Shown here: one piece after another, positions 22,616 through 33,960 of the stretch | Layout of the letters: the number at the start of each line of letters is the position of its first letter | Position numbering within the stretch: position 1 is the stretch's first letter | NCBI GenBank assembly: GCA_030765065.1 | Contig: CM060977.1 | Location: 159,350,052-159,414,051, forward strand | Length of the DNA: 64,000 nucleotides | Direction of reading: 5' to 3' | Source: Deroplatys truncata | Taxonomy: Eukaryota; Arthropoda; Insecta; Mantodea; Mantidae | The notes under the pieces: generated by a model | The model's database searches: none | What the model was told of the DNA's origin: nothing | Seen by the model: only the letters and a program-made list of their open reading frames with translations | Position numbers and translations under genes: made by a program

Positions 22616-23702
22616 AACGAGTGGATTTTCTAGTGACCAGTAAACATGTGAATGACAATTCACTGTTGCGTCACGTTTGAATTGGGCTTCATCAGACTAC
22701 GCAATCTCCGTCAAGCTTTTCATCCTGATTTAGCATGTGTTGAAACTTCATTCACTGATCAGGGTCGTCCCGTTTTAATGCATGCAGTAATTTTGGTAAG
22801 CAACTTTTCACTTAGCGGCCTTCAGAAAGCGTCGTACACTGTTCTAACCTTTATCTCATGAGCACATTGTGTAGCAGACTTCTGAAGTTTCAGCATAAAA
22901 GTTTATTGGAAAAACGGGTGATTTGTTTAAAAATAATCAATTTTTCGGAACTGCTGTTCAAACAATAGCCAACAAAAAATATAACAGCTCAAAGCCGTGA
23001 AACCGGAATCCACATCATGCTGCTAAATTTGTCCTAAATTTTAACCAAATCACATCCTTCTACAGTGTATACTTTCCGATATACAAAATGTTAACGGAGT
23101 AAAAGCACAAAATAATTAAACGCACATTAAAGTATGTTTTACAGCAACCAAAGGCAGAAAACGTATTCGCACACTAATACGCGTATTCAGGATTACTTGC
23201 TAATAATGTGAATCTACAATGGATGAGATAAGCCTCACATTAATGCTGCAACAGTTTAGCATGTGCAAAAAATATAAAAGCTAATGTTCTTAGTTTTTTT
23301 TAAAAAGAAATCCTCTCAATTTCAATAAGGAATACTCTGATTAAAATAGATACATAGAGCTTAAGTTTATACTTCGAAAGTTTTATTGTGATACTTTGGT
23401 CATTTCTAGATAAAATTGGCCACGAACCTGGTAAATTCAGTATTGGAGGTATAGACCATTTATACTCGCCAAGAAAGTAGGAAGTAGAAAACTTGACATG
23501 TTGAAAACCTCCTTCTATTCATATTTCTAATAAGTTTCAAATGCTATTATCTCAAAATCTCTTTTTAATAACTTTGTTTGTTTGTTTTAATTTGTATGGT
23601 TCCCTTTAACTGCCGTGGTCATTATATCGGGGGCTTGGGCTTGCGAAAAGTTCATTGACTGCAGGTTATTAACCGTAGGGTTTAATCATTTCTATCTTCA
23701 AA
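22616..23702. other. No recognisable feature
   Basis: AT-rich, with a 69-codon plus frame at 22652-22861 of no known family. No paired repeat ends seen. Confidence 0.4.
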
Positions 23703-23832
23703 CACACACACTCACTCCCACATACACAGTTCCAGACACTGTGGGTTATAGGGAATGATTCTGGCTGCTTAAGAGAAATTCCCCGCCCTAGCCAGGAATC
23801 GAACTCGCGACCTCTGGGTTGAGACTAATCAC
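23703..23832 (-). mobile_element. tRNA-derived SINE, family S1
   Basis: On the minus strand a polymerase III B box, GAGTTCGATTCCTGGC, lies near 23790-23805, followed by a body with AGAATCATTCCC and a CA-rich tail. The A-box end is degraded. The same body occurs at 31690-31841 and 33481-33610. Confidence 0.7.
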
Positions 23833-24636
23833 TCTTGTTTTGTATTGTAGGTGCGGCATGTGTATCTTGATTATAGTTACAAGTTTTCTCCACATTGCAT
23901 TAATTCTTGGAACAATCTTTTGCTATTTTATCGTGTCTTTGATATGCTTCTATTAAAAATGTCTCTAATAGCTATTAAATTTGTTTCTTGTTTTGAAGTC
24001 CTTTAATCGGCAGGTCATATCGAACGGTGAATTAAATAGGTGGAATGATGCTCAAACTGTCCTGGGTTCCATATACCTACACTCGCTTTCTGTACGTGCT
24101 AAGTTTTATCATTTTCTCACTGCACTTTCTACACCCTTCTTTCAGAAATGGTCCTTGTCACATTGCATAAGAATTGACTCAGATTTTATATATAGGCTGC
24201 TTATATGTGTTCGGAATTGTTCTGGTTGGTATGCTATCAATTGTTACGTTTTAAAATGCGTCGATTCTTTTTTAGATGTTTTGAGTGAAATCACAATCAA
24301 TACATTAAAAAATATCACCTAAATTCTGCTTTAAAACCCAGAGAAATTTCAATGAACCCATGTTTGCAGGAATTGTTTGCAAAATATGAACTAAAAAAGA
24401 ACACGTCATCGCAAGAAGCATTTTAAATTGCATATTTAAAACATTTTAATAGTAACTTAAAAGAGTTGTGTGCATTAAGATTATGTTACGCAAAATGTCT
24501 TTCTGACTGTGGTAATGAATCAAATTATGTACATATCGTGTTGGAGTCATTTGAAAGTCAAAGAACTAATTTTTATTTTGTCTTTTAAGGTCTATCTGAA
24601 TTATAAATGCCAAGTTTTAGGCTTTTCTAAATAAAC
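23833..24636. other. No recognisable feature
   Basis: Holds a 113-codon plus frame (23981-24322) with no recognised motif. No splice-bounded structure or repeat was identified. Confidence 0.4.
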
Positions 24637-24638
24637 TA

Positions 24639-25310
24639 CACTGCCGTTTGTGAAAATTGCAACACCAAAAAGGAAACGCATGAATTCAATGAATTTAATA
24701 CCACAGGTTACGTACATGACAAGTAACAAATGAAACTTTTCAAATCTATACATGACTTTTGAGACCTAATATTCAGTATTTGGTGTGGCTCCATGCGCTG
24801 CAATTAGAGCTGCTATACCCGTGGCATTGAATCAAAAAGGTTCTGAATAAGTTCCCGAGGGATTTTCCTCCACGCAGTTTGTATTTGAGCCCACAAATCC
24901 GTGACACTGTTTACTGGAGGATCGTGGCGCACCAGGTGCCGACCAACCATATACCAGACATGCTCGATGGGCGACATGTCAGGCGAATGTGCAGGCCAGG
25001 GAAGCAATGGTACCCGTCACTCTTCGAAGAAGGCTTTTACATTCCTCGCAATGTGTGGCCGGGCATTGTACTGTTGAAATGTGGCCTGGGAAGATGCATG
25101 AAGCAGGGGGAGTACCTCAGACTCTACAACCGCCGTTAGGTACTGGTTGCTGTTCAAAGTGCCCTCAATTCGTAGGAGGCGAGATCGGTTGCTGTAACCA
25201 ATGGCGCCCCAAACCATCGCACTTGGTGTTTGTCCGCTATGCCGTTCAACAATGCAGCCCTTCAGATTGCGCTCACCACGGTACCGCTCTCGCTTCAGAG
25301 TGGTGATTAG
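24639..25310 (-). mobile_element. Tc1-like transposon, truncated, catalytic part only
   Basis: One TIR survives: CACTGCCGTTTGTGAAAATT after TA at 24637-24638. On the minus strand the transposase core is readable: SAMVWGAIGYSNRSRLLRIE (about 25230), FQQYNARPHIARNVKAFFEE (about 25060; the usual Asp before NARPH is Tyr here) and, in a shifted frame, PWPAHSPDMSPIEHVWYMVG (about 24990) with the catalytic Glu of DD34E, ending LIQNLFDSMPRV. Sequence beyond 25310, where the DNA-binding half and second TIR should be, is unrelated. A frame that runs on to 25460 is a chance fusion. Confidence 0.85.
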
Positions 25311-25499
25311 AAAATGAGGATATAATTTTATAATTACCTCAACCGTTGTCGCATCTAGCAGACATTCACGGTTTCCATTATATTTGTGTAAATCGTTAAT
25401 TGATGCCGGCATAGTCGCGTAAGAACAGTTAAAGCAATACTTTGCGCTGATGTGCAACAATAAAAATGTTTAATGTTATGATTTTTAAACCAAATATCT

Positions 25500-25630
25500 C
25501 TTATTAAATAATGCTATGCATTTTTAAAAATTATAATGCCTTTTTAAAATTAACCCTGCTTTTTTACGTTTTTATTACGTTTTTGCCTGCCTATTTGGAT
25601 TGTTATAATTGCCTAAACATCTGGGCTCTA
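25500..25630 (-). mobile_element. Fragment of the hAT-like MITE family
   Basis: On the minus strand AGAGCCCAGATGTTTAGGC and repeated GCATTATAA/GCCTAAA-type words recall the end and interior of the element at 6120-6818. Only one end is visible. Confidence 0.4.
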
Positions 25631-25675
25631 AATTATGACATTTATATATATATATATATATAACAATTTTAAAAA

Positions 25676-26388
25676 TCTGATGTGTTACATTCACGTGACT
25701 TCTCTGTCCTATAGCACTTATTAGTGGGAATACAAATTATTCTTACGAAAGCTTATTTTCCTATCTTCTTCGTTTTAATCGAGATAAAACATTCTGGAAA
25801 TTGCTGCATTACACATTTCGTTGTAGATATAAAGGGAATAGCGATAGTCAAATGTTTAAGAACTGGACGCTGTGTACAGACCTTAAAATTCTATCTGCGT
25901 GTAATTGCGAGAAGCAACTAAATATCGAAAGGACTTAGAGAATGACCAAGAAATGAGCAACTCGAACCTTTAACAACGGATATCTCGGAAATGGCGTATG
26001 CCACAAAAACCTTACTTTAAATAAACTGTGTATTTTAAAGAGATCTGCATTTTTGTGCAGTACGTTTTCGTCTATGGCGTAAGTTCACCAGTTATGCAAG
26101 ATTATACAAAATTTCTTCTGAATGAAGAGGACTTCATAGGCTATTCCCAGAAAATTCAATATATACATTTTGTCATGTAAATATATTTAATATGTGGTAT
26201 TTTTATCAAAATCGTTATGCATTTTTTAGAAAATCAGAAATTGCGAAAAATATTCCACGTAAAAAGTAGTTTGGAGTGGGTATTTTCTTGAAAATCCTTC
26301 GCATCTTTGTAAGGTTTTGTAAGATACTGAACTTGGTAAATACTAAGTTGGGAATTTATCCTACTATTTAATTTTTGAGTTATGCTGT

Positions 26389-26447
<59 letters not shown>

Positions 26448-26571
26448 ACAAGGACCTTTTTTAAATTCCGGGAACCTCAAAGCATGTATTTCCGGTGAAA
26501 TTTCAGTATCATAATTTTGGGTGGAATGCAATAACTTTATCTACCTACAGGGCACGTGATAAAGAAAGTAA
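25676..26571 (-). mobile_element. HLE, old full-length copy
   Basis: Runs from TCTGATGTGTTACATTCACG to TAAAGAAAGTAAG with the consensus order intact but many substitutions. The internal microsatellite has become a compound CT/CA tract (26389-26445). On the HLE strand its 5' hairpin is rebuilt as CTTTATC-loop-GATAAAG, different bases from the young consensus but still paired. Confidence 0.75.
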
Positions 26572-27430
26572 GAATTGATAGAATCGTTTAATAGTTCTAG
26601 TGATCTCGTCATTTTCCTAAAGAAACATGCAGTTATTTACGAGAGGAACGGTTGTTATGGAAACCTGCCAAAGGGACAGGGTTCAACTGCAGTACTGTAG
26701 AATTGTAGGAATTCCTGGTCCACACGATTCATGACGGAAAGTGACGGAGCGCTTAATTATGGGAGAGGTGACCTACGTTTCAAGCTGCTCATTTGTTCCG
26801 TCTTGGGGAGGTGCAGTCACGCGTATAGTCCAAGCTTTTAGCGAGTGACAGAACCCAATCGCTCTTACGTTACATCAAGGAAACAGCTGTGAAATACAAC
26901 GGAAATGATGATTTCATCCTAGATATGTCAAGATTTCTGCGTTATATCTCGTCGCGAACAGCCTTTCTTCTGGAGCACGGTCAGAAAAGAAACCCGAATA
27001 TGATCGTGAAAACCAGTTTAATGTATGGTTTTTGTGTCGAGTGCATTGCTGAGCTTTTTGGACTTAAGTTGTCCGCGAATTGGATTGGTAGTGGTGGCGG
27101 CCAAAATAATAAAGTATTCATGCCGTTTTGTGAAGTCGGTGTCATTCTCCTCCTTTCTCCCTCACGATTCGTGCATTGGGAGTGGTCGGACTTTACGGCG
27201 GTACAGTTTTAATAGTTTCTCAGTTCAATAGAAGCTCCTTAGATGATAGGTTAGAATAGGATAGGATTAGGAGGGAGGGAGACTTCACACCTTGATCTAC
27301 GCAGATATTTTGTACTTAGGCCATGACGGGGCGCCCCCGGGAAGGAGGGAGGGATGGGGTTAGAGGAGAATATTAGCTGGTTGATCTTCAAATTCTAATT
27401 ATGCTTTATTATCTTTATAGTAATTTAAAT
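26572..27430. other. Mixed-composition stretch, no gene recognised
   Basis: Plus frames of 107 and 68 codons overlap at 26889-27231 without known motifs. At 27250-27290 AGG-rich words (TAGGTTAG, TAGGATTAGG) occur, too irregular to call telomeric. GC rises toward the SINE at 27431. Confidence 0.35.
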
Positions 27431-27896
27431 TATTAGAGGGCGGCCGGACCAATAGGCACGACAGGCAGAGGGCAGGGTCCCTACCGTTTACAGGTTTAAA
27501 CTGGTGCAGCCGGCTCCCCTCTACCCTGTGGGCTTGCACATCCCCAGGGGGCCCCAGGACCCGGAGAGCGTCCCCATTTCTGGGGACGAAGGTTTACTCA
27601 GAGCATCCCTTTACTCTGCCATGCACACGTCGAGACCTCCCGCCAACACTTGCAACCCTGAAAGAAACTGAGCAGATGAAAGATGAATTAAAATGAGAAT
27701 GGAGGTGAAAGGGAGGGACAGGAAATTCGGAGGATGTAATGATCCTTCCCAGCATTCGCCTAGCGACCCGGGGAAACCCCGAAAAAACTCTTGAGTCAGC
27801 GAGGTGGACCGCGGGAATCGAACCTACGACCTCCAGATTGCGGGCCGTAGGCATTACAGCCCGAGCCATCCTGTTCTGTCTCTTGGATGATAGGCA
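27431..27896 (-). mobile_element. tRNA-headed SINE-like repeat, family S4
   Basis: The minus strand begins near 27896 with an A-box-like TGGCTCGGGCTGTAATGCC and a perfect B box GGTTCGATTCC (about 27817-27827), then a long body of ~390 bases. The G/C-rich composition contrasts with the neighbours. A GAAA microsatellite lies against its head. Confidence 0.6.
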
Positions 27897-27899
27897 AAC

Positions 27900-27901
27900 C
27901 A

Positions 27902-27941
<40 letters not shown>

Positions 27942-27946
27942 AAAAG
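27900..27946. repeat. (GAAA)n microsatellite
   Basis: About ten GAAA units followed by an A-rich run. Confidence 0.95.
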
Positions 27947-29951
27947 GGAAAAAAAACAGGTGGTTGGGTTTAAACCTTGTGTCTCCTCCGGTGACAACCC
28001 TACAATAAAGCATTATACAAATACATACGCATCTGCTTTATGAAATTTTAGATGAATAAATAAACACTTTATAAATCATTAATCGTCGCATGCGTGAGAA
28101 ATATCTCCAAGTATTCTGTAAAGAAATTAATGAGCTAACCTTTCCATAATCTAATGCTACCCTTGGTCTTCACGACTTTAAGGGATTCTCCCCTGTCTTT
28201 GCAGAATTGTAGGAGCCTATAAAATATCAAAACGATGTTTATCGATGGTCAGGAGTAAAACGAGACTGGGGCATGCTTGCGACATACATGTTGGAAAAAC
28301 CTATTTGAAGTGTCCCTCCGGCATGTAAGAGATTACAGATTTAAAATCACCACTTCACATAAATTCACAACCTTTTTGATGTTTTATCGTTCGTATTAAA
28401 TCTCGTAAAATACAAAATCACAAATCGTTTTAATGAATGCAGAGTACTCGAGCAGTACTTTTGCGCTATTCTAACTCATCTTGTAAAATAGTGTCTTATT
28501 TGCAAAACTATGAAGACCAACATCATCCTCCTTTCAGAATCATCTTGGAAATCATACCTTCAGTTACATGTTTTTTCTGGGGATATGCTGGAGCGATTTT
28601 GCATGTGTTATATGATGATCAAAGTACGCATCGTTTTTAGCTTGCGTGTGCTACATTGCTTTCTTTTCAAATGTTAATTTTCAGAATATCAGGTATATTT
28701 AAAATATCTATACTTTCTCTCCCTCTTCATCGTATTGTGCGAGCGACTTTTCCAGAGTTAACACGAAAATGTAGATTGATGGATACACTTATTGCCATTT
28801 ACCCACAGAAAGGAACAGCACAGATGTCCCAGAATGATTGCTCTGTCTTATTATATTGTGTATTCTTAAATGTTAATGCCAGAACAATAAAGTGTTGATA
28901 CATTCGTTTTGTTTCACGCATTTCAAATGATCGACATCTAAACCTTTATGGGCTATTCACAATGAAAATTAAGCATAAACTTAACGTAAAACTTAAGGAT
29001 AAATAACGCGATATGTTGTCATTCAATCGAAAAATAAACACAAACAGCAGCCATATCGCAAGAGAGGTGAAACAGCTTAGTTAACATGAGGCTTCCGAAG
29101 CGAGCACCAACATGCATTACACACGACAAAAGAGGTTATGTATATGCACTAAATGAACTTTCAAGAGCTACCTACCCGGTTAAAGGACGTTAAACCCACA
29201 AAAAGCAACATTTGTTTTGCTGTAATTTTTATGGACATTCTTTCACGGAAAGGCAGTTAGCGAGTCAACAGTTGGCGACGGAAAACCTATTAGGGATGAT
29301 CACGTGGCGAGGTGTATGAAGAATCGCTCAGATTAACTAGTTTTTTTATGTTTGACGCAGACATAAACATGAAAACTTGAGGCTTGAAAACTTAAGCTTT
29401 TCACCTTCACATACTTCTGTTCGATAACAGAACAAAATAAAGGGGAAGGCTAATGAATCTTATTTCATTTGTATTATTTTATTCTAATGCAAAGAAGTAG
29501 CTTAATGCATTAATAATAACCAAGTGGAATAAACTAATATTAAAGGAGCAGTTACAAGAGATTTTTGCATACATTTCGTATTAGTTTAAAAATCGCAAAT
29601 TTACACTCAATTTCATATCTACACAATTTATATCAAGGCAGGAAAAATTTAGATTCTGTTTTGAGAAACTTAAAGTTAAATGTGCGTATGTTACCAAGAA
29701 CAAATTGCCAAACACTTGTATTTCATGTTCTGTTTTTGAAAGAAGTTATCTCTTGTCTGGACAGCACGAGTTTCCAGAAACATTTTACTTAAAACATGTT
29801 GCTATTCTAATTTTTGCGATTTTATTTGTTACTTGTTTAAACGCTTATAGTTTACTTAAACACAGTCTATTTTAAATTTATGTCAGCTAGCTCGAATTCA
29901 AATGGGAATTTTAGAATTCTAATTGTTTATAATATATATAATATGGATTTA
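27947..29951. other. No recognisable feature
   Basis: Two kilobases of AT-rich sequence. Plus frames at 28437-28640, 28656-28898 and 29565-29792 carry no known motif. No transposon ends paired. Confidence 0.4.
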
Positions 29952-30183
29952 TTACTTTATCTACCACGTACATACTAGGTAGAGAAGATATACCATTCAA
30001 TCCAAATATTCGATACCGATATTGCACCGGAAATACATGTTTTGAGGCCCTCCCCCGAATACAAAAAAGAAATTTTTAGAAAAAGGTCTGTGTGTGTCTT
30101 TGGACAGCATAACTCAAAAACGAAAAGTCGGATAAACACCAAACTTGGTATTTATGTTCAGTACCTTCCAAAGTTGCGACATG
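29952..30183 (+). mobile_element. HLE 5' fragment, old
   Basis: Begins near ACTTTATCTACCACGTAC and follows the HLE 5' part through CGGATAAACACCAAACTTGG to TTGCGACATGGA, then stops. The endpoint is within a few bases of that in the fragment at 13311-13545. Its 5' palindrome is CTACC-loop-GGTAG. Confidence 0.7.
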
Positions 30184-30387
30184 GACAGCAACAGAATCCC
30201 AAAGCTTGCCTTCGAAATTATCCTAAAGGAAAAAGTAATGTTGGTCGACCGATGAAAACTGGTGTGAGGTCGGAACAGGCTAACGACCTAATCCACGGAG
30301 AGGAAGTAGTTCATATGCTTAGATAAGCAGTCCGCTTTGGATGCTGATGTAAAATACAAAGAAACAGGCAACGAAAAGTACGCGTGC

Positions 30388-30425
<38 letters not shown>

Positions 30426-30464
30426 CATTTTCACCCAACATTGACCTAATAGATTGTTATAAAA

Positions 30465-30502
<38 letters not shown>
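30388..30502. repeat. (GA)n and (TA)n microsatellites
   Basis: A GA tract at about 30389-30422 and a TA tract at about 30469-30502, separated by unique sequence. Confidence 0.95.
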
Positions 30503-30503
<1 letters not shown>

Positions 30504-31689
30504 CATACCATAGGTCTCGCTTAGAAAATAGGCTAATTATAGCATCTTAATTACCTTGTCAAAAGGGGGAGAAGTTCAAATAGGGCATATACCTTTCACA
30601 TTATTAAGCAGTTAGACCTAAGTTAGATGATTTACAAGATTTCGATAGCATGAATAAGAAATGGCAGAAATTTGTGATTCCTATTATTTATGTAGTAACA
30701 TTGTAGCTCGATCGTATTGCAAGCATAAGCAAGAAGCACAAGTTTGTGTACTTATTAAATTGTTATTAACACCCCGGAATTAGTGTTAAGACTTCCTCGG
30801 TTTTCAAAACATCGCATGACATCACAGAGAAAAGAGGGGGGGCTAAAAGTGAATGAGGGTAAGAAAGGGAAAGTTAGGGGAAAGAAGAGGGGGAGAGACA
30901 TAAAGGGAGGGGGAAGGTGAATCTCCACATTTAATGTAATATCACGAGCAGATCTGCGGGTTCTGCTAGTATAGTTTACATAGGTTTTCAGACCCATGAA
31001 ACTGACTGTACATTCAAGTGAATCAAAATTACTCCTTGACAAGTATGTGTTTCGGTTACTACATGTGAAAGTGTTGTATATATTACTGATTTACTCGATT
31101 ATAGTTCTTAGTCTCATTCTACTGCGATTTTGAGTTGTATTTCCACGTTTAACATCTCTTCTAGCACAGTAGCACCCGCTCTCGATTCTCTTTTACCGTA
31201 TAGATCAAAAATAAATTAGTGTCTATTTAAAATGTCCTGGTAGCCAGTATTGTCAATTATGCCTCTGGTGAGAAGTCAGATAATTCAAGAGGTGGTGGGG
31301 AGTAGTTTCTCTTGGTTTTGAATCTGAATTTCTCTCTTAGTTTTTTAAGCAACTGTGTCCACAAAAACTTTAACCCTCACAAGAGGAATGATTGATGATA
31401 GAGTAGTGTAGACTGTCCACGAACTGTGAATAGCAGAAAAATATTTCTAAAAGTGTATGACTTTTTTCTTCTTTTCCGTTTCTCAAGTTTATTTCGTTTT
31501 AAGTTGGTGTATCTGGCCAGGTGAAAGATATTAAGATTTTTTCTCCCCCCCCCATTTGTGTAACGCCTTTAACATCTTAAGGTCATATCGGCGGCATTGC
31601 TTTTGAAACAATTGCTCGTCGGCAATGATGTTCACAACGATTATGTGTCTTTGGGTTTGTTTGTGGAGTTTTCTTTTTAAACATTAAAT
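30503..31689. other. No recognisable feature
   Basis: Contains a purine-rich stretch (30825-30920, GGG/AAG repeats) and short frames only. Confidence 0.4.
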
Positions 31690-31841
31690 TCACACACTCA
31701 TTTACCTCTCACTCATACTTCCAGACTAGAGAGGATGGGGAATAATCCTGGCTAAAGGAAAAATTCTCATCCTCCAGCCAGGAATCGAACCCGGGACCTC
31801 TGGATTTGGAAGCTAGCATGCTAACCATCAGACTAGAGAGG
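31690..31841 (-). mobile_element. tRNA-derived SINE, family S1, best preserved
   Basis: On the minus strand: head with CTGATGGTTAGCATGCTAGC (A-box region), then B box GGTTCGATTCCTGGC near 31778-31792, then the S1 body (AGGATTATTCCCCATCC) and an ATGAGTG-rich tail. This copy shows the full tRNA-like head lacking in the other S1 members. Confidence 0.75.
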
Positions 31842-32699
31842 AAGCCTTTGATTTCCTTTATTACCTTTTTTGTTTTTATGAATAAACAGAATTTTCCTTT
31901 CAAGCAATGCAGAATACACATACCTATAGATATTACTATTTACGTCACCGTTTATAAAACATGCACCCCCCCCATACTGTTGTCATATTCTCGTTTTCTC
32001 CCTCTCTCATACACATTAAATTTATAGTGCTAGAAGCTACTGGGAGCTTTGGGAAAAGCTGTTGAGTTACTGGATCAAGAGCAGGGCAACACAGAGGGAC
32101 AGTGAAAAGAAAAGTGCAATATAAGGATGCTGGCAAGTTACCACACGGTACCGGGCTTCATTGACAGCTTTGAGTCTTTTCTTTCTAACAGTTTGTATTT
32201 GTCGGAATTGGCTCAAATTACGTAATTTAAAACCCCATTTCGTAGAGTAATGGAAATATTCGGCATATAAACGTTGTAACCCCAAAGTTATATATATAAA
32301 GATAACTGTAAATGTGTATATTCAAAGCTCTGTATTTTAACCTTTCCTTTAATGCAGGATTGGATTTATGGTGCAAAGGCTTTGTCCTCAGGCGCACCCA
32401 AGTGTATGTTATATTTCAATTTTGCTTTTTGTCTTTTGATTTTATTTCCCCTTTCACTGTGATACGAAAGAATCAGCGATACTAAGTAGGGTGACTTATA
32501 AATCCGTCCTTGTCGTAGATGGTTTGGTTTAAAAGACCGTTTTACTAACAGAGAAAGAAGATTCTCGCCCACGTAAAATAGGTCATTCACCTTTAGAATT
32601 AAGTACGCTTGCATATTTGTAGGCTCTTTGAGGTTTTCAGGCTTGAACATTTTCGAAATGGAGAGCTGTGTAATGACAAATTATTAAGAAAATAATATA
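31842..32699. other. No recognisable feature
   Basis: Short minus frames (32067-32285, 32366-32650) without known motifs. No repeats identified. Confidence 0.4.
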
Positions 32700-33126
32700 C
32701 ATAATATTTACCGTGCGTGGGAAGCTGGCCATGTCGAGCGGTGGTGCTGCCTGGCGGAGCAATGACGAACCCGGGGCCGTATTGATCGTCCGCCCTATGT
32801 GTGTTCGTTATCTATGAAATGGATAGCGGCCACTGGCGGGCCTACTCTTGCGACTGAAGGGCTACCTCGCCTTTATATTTAGCGCAGTGTCCGGGAATCT
32901 TGCCAATGGGACGGGACCCGAGTTGAGAAGGGAACGAACGTCGCCTTCGTGTCCTCTTCTTGCGCCCGTGACTCGATGTGCCCGGGGTTTTCAGTTTGAG
33001 GATAGCGCGTCCGTTAGTGCGGTCGTGGGTCGCTCAAACTCGTGAGTTGGTGAAGCAGCAAGCATTCCGAACGACGACCAAGACGCTGGATCCGTGCAAT
33101 GGCTCTCAGAATAAGGAGGGAAGACC
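32700..33126 (+). promoter_or_regulatory. CpG-rich island, candidate promoter
   Basis: About 430 bases stand out by GC content and very frequent CpG, unlike the CpG-poor flanks. It holds TTTATATTTAG at about 32870 and an insect-type initiator TCAGTT at 32991-32996. GGTCG, a downstream-promoter-like word, lies about 28 bases after the initiator A, one base off the strict spacing. No transposon similarity was seen. The island could mark a host gene start whose further exons lie elsewhere, or be a GC-rich repeat not recognised here. Confidence 0.35.
33099..33126 (+). CDS. Candidate first coding exon, very short
   Basis: Within the CpG-rich island, an ATG in fair context (GTGCAATGG) opens MALRIRRED and runs into a perfect donor, GTAAGT, at 33127-33132. 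The exon would begin upstream, perhaps near the initiator at 32993. Product unknown. It rests on the donor, the island and the initiator only; no downstream exon is recognised. Confidence 0.25.
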
Positions 33127-33132
33127 GTAAGT

Positions 33133-33480
33133 TGACCACAGAATGGTTTTCATGGTGTGGGTGGCGGCGGTGAAGAGGAGGGGGAGAGCTGGGAGGGGGG
33201 CCATTTTTCCTGCTTTTCCTCGTGTGCACGTAGTGCCGGCATTTCCTGAACTTGACCCCGAAAGTTTAATTTAGCAATCGGTGGAATCAACATGTTGGAA
33301 TTCCAATGTAACACCTGCCCTCTCCTTGATGAAGCAATAAGTTGAGCCCCATACATTAACACACTTCAACAGCCTTGTATAATTTTTACTGCCTCTAATT
33401 TTGTTTGTTTCACTTGTAACTAATGGAAGAGTAGGTTTTTAACGTTAGTGTATTAATTTTGTACCACGAAACGTACCCAA
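33133..33480. other. No recognisable feature
   Basis: G-rich run (33165-33205) then AT-rich sequence. Would be intronic if the exon candidate just upstream is real. Confidence 0.3.
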
Positions 33481-33610
33481 ATTCACTCCCGCATGCATAG
33501 TCCCGATTCTGCGAAGAGTAGGCAATGATTCTAGTTAAGATTTCTCCGCCTCAGACTGGAATCGAACCTGGGACTTTTGGGTTGAGAAGCCAGAACTTGA
33601 CTCCAGAGAC
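33481..33610 (-). mobile_element. tRNA-derived SINE, family S1, eroded
   Basis: The minus strand has CCAGGTTCGATTCCAGTC (B box) near 33558-33575 and the S1 body word AGAATCATTGCC. The head is degraded. Confidence 0.6.
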
Positions 33611-33960
33611 AGTCCTCTTCTGTTTTGTTTTCCAAATATTCACAGTAAGATGCACTTTGTGTAATACGTTGTTTCTTCAGTTGGCAATACCCCTCGATGC
33701 TTATTTTGGCAATGCTGAGCAGGTGCACCCGTGCTTCTACAAATTTAATATACTTCACAGTAATGTAAACCTTTGCACCATTAATGTGCGATAGGATTAC
33801 AGCCATTTTACGTTGGTGTGTTAGATGAATCGCAGAAGCCCGCACATTTACTAAACACGTGTTTTATAAACCAAACTCAAACAACAAAAACCAAGTTTAT
33901 GATGGCCGCTCTCCTATACAGTGTGTACCGGAAGTCGCTTTACCTGCCCGCTATATTTTT
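33611..33960. other. No recognisable feature
   Basis: Short frames only (89 codons plus at 33525-33794 overlaps the SINE). Confidence 0.4.

Noticed and set aside
25017-25460. 147-codon frame seeming to give the Tc1 remnant a new N-terminus
   Set aside because: Similarity to Tc1 stops near 25310; the rest is chance open sequence.
27250-27295. AGG-rich words resembling the insect telomere repeat TTAGG
   Set aside because: They are irregular, with no tandem array of TTAGG.
27594-28013. Minus-strand frame of 139 codons
   Set aside because: It lies across the S4 SINE and the GAAA tract; there is no protein-like conservation signal.
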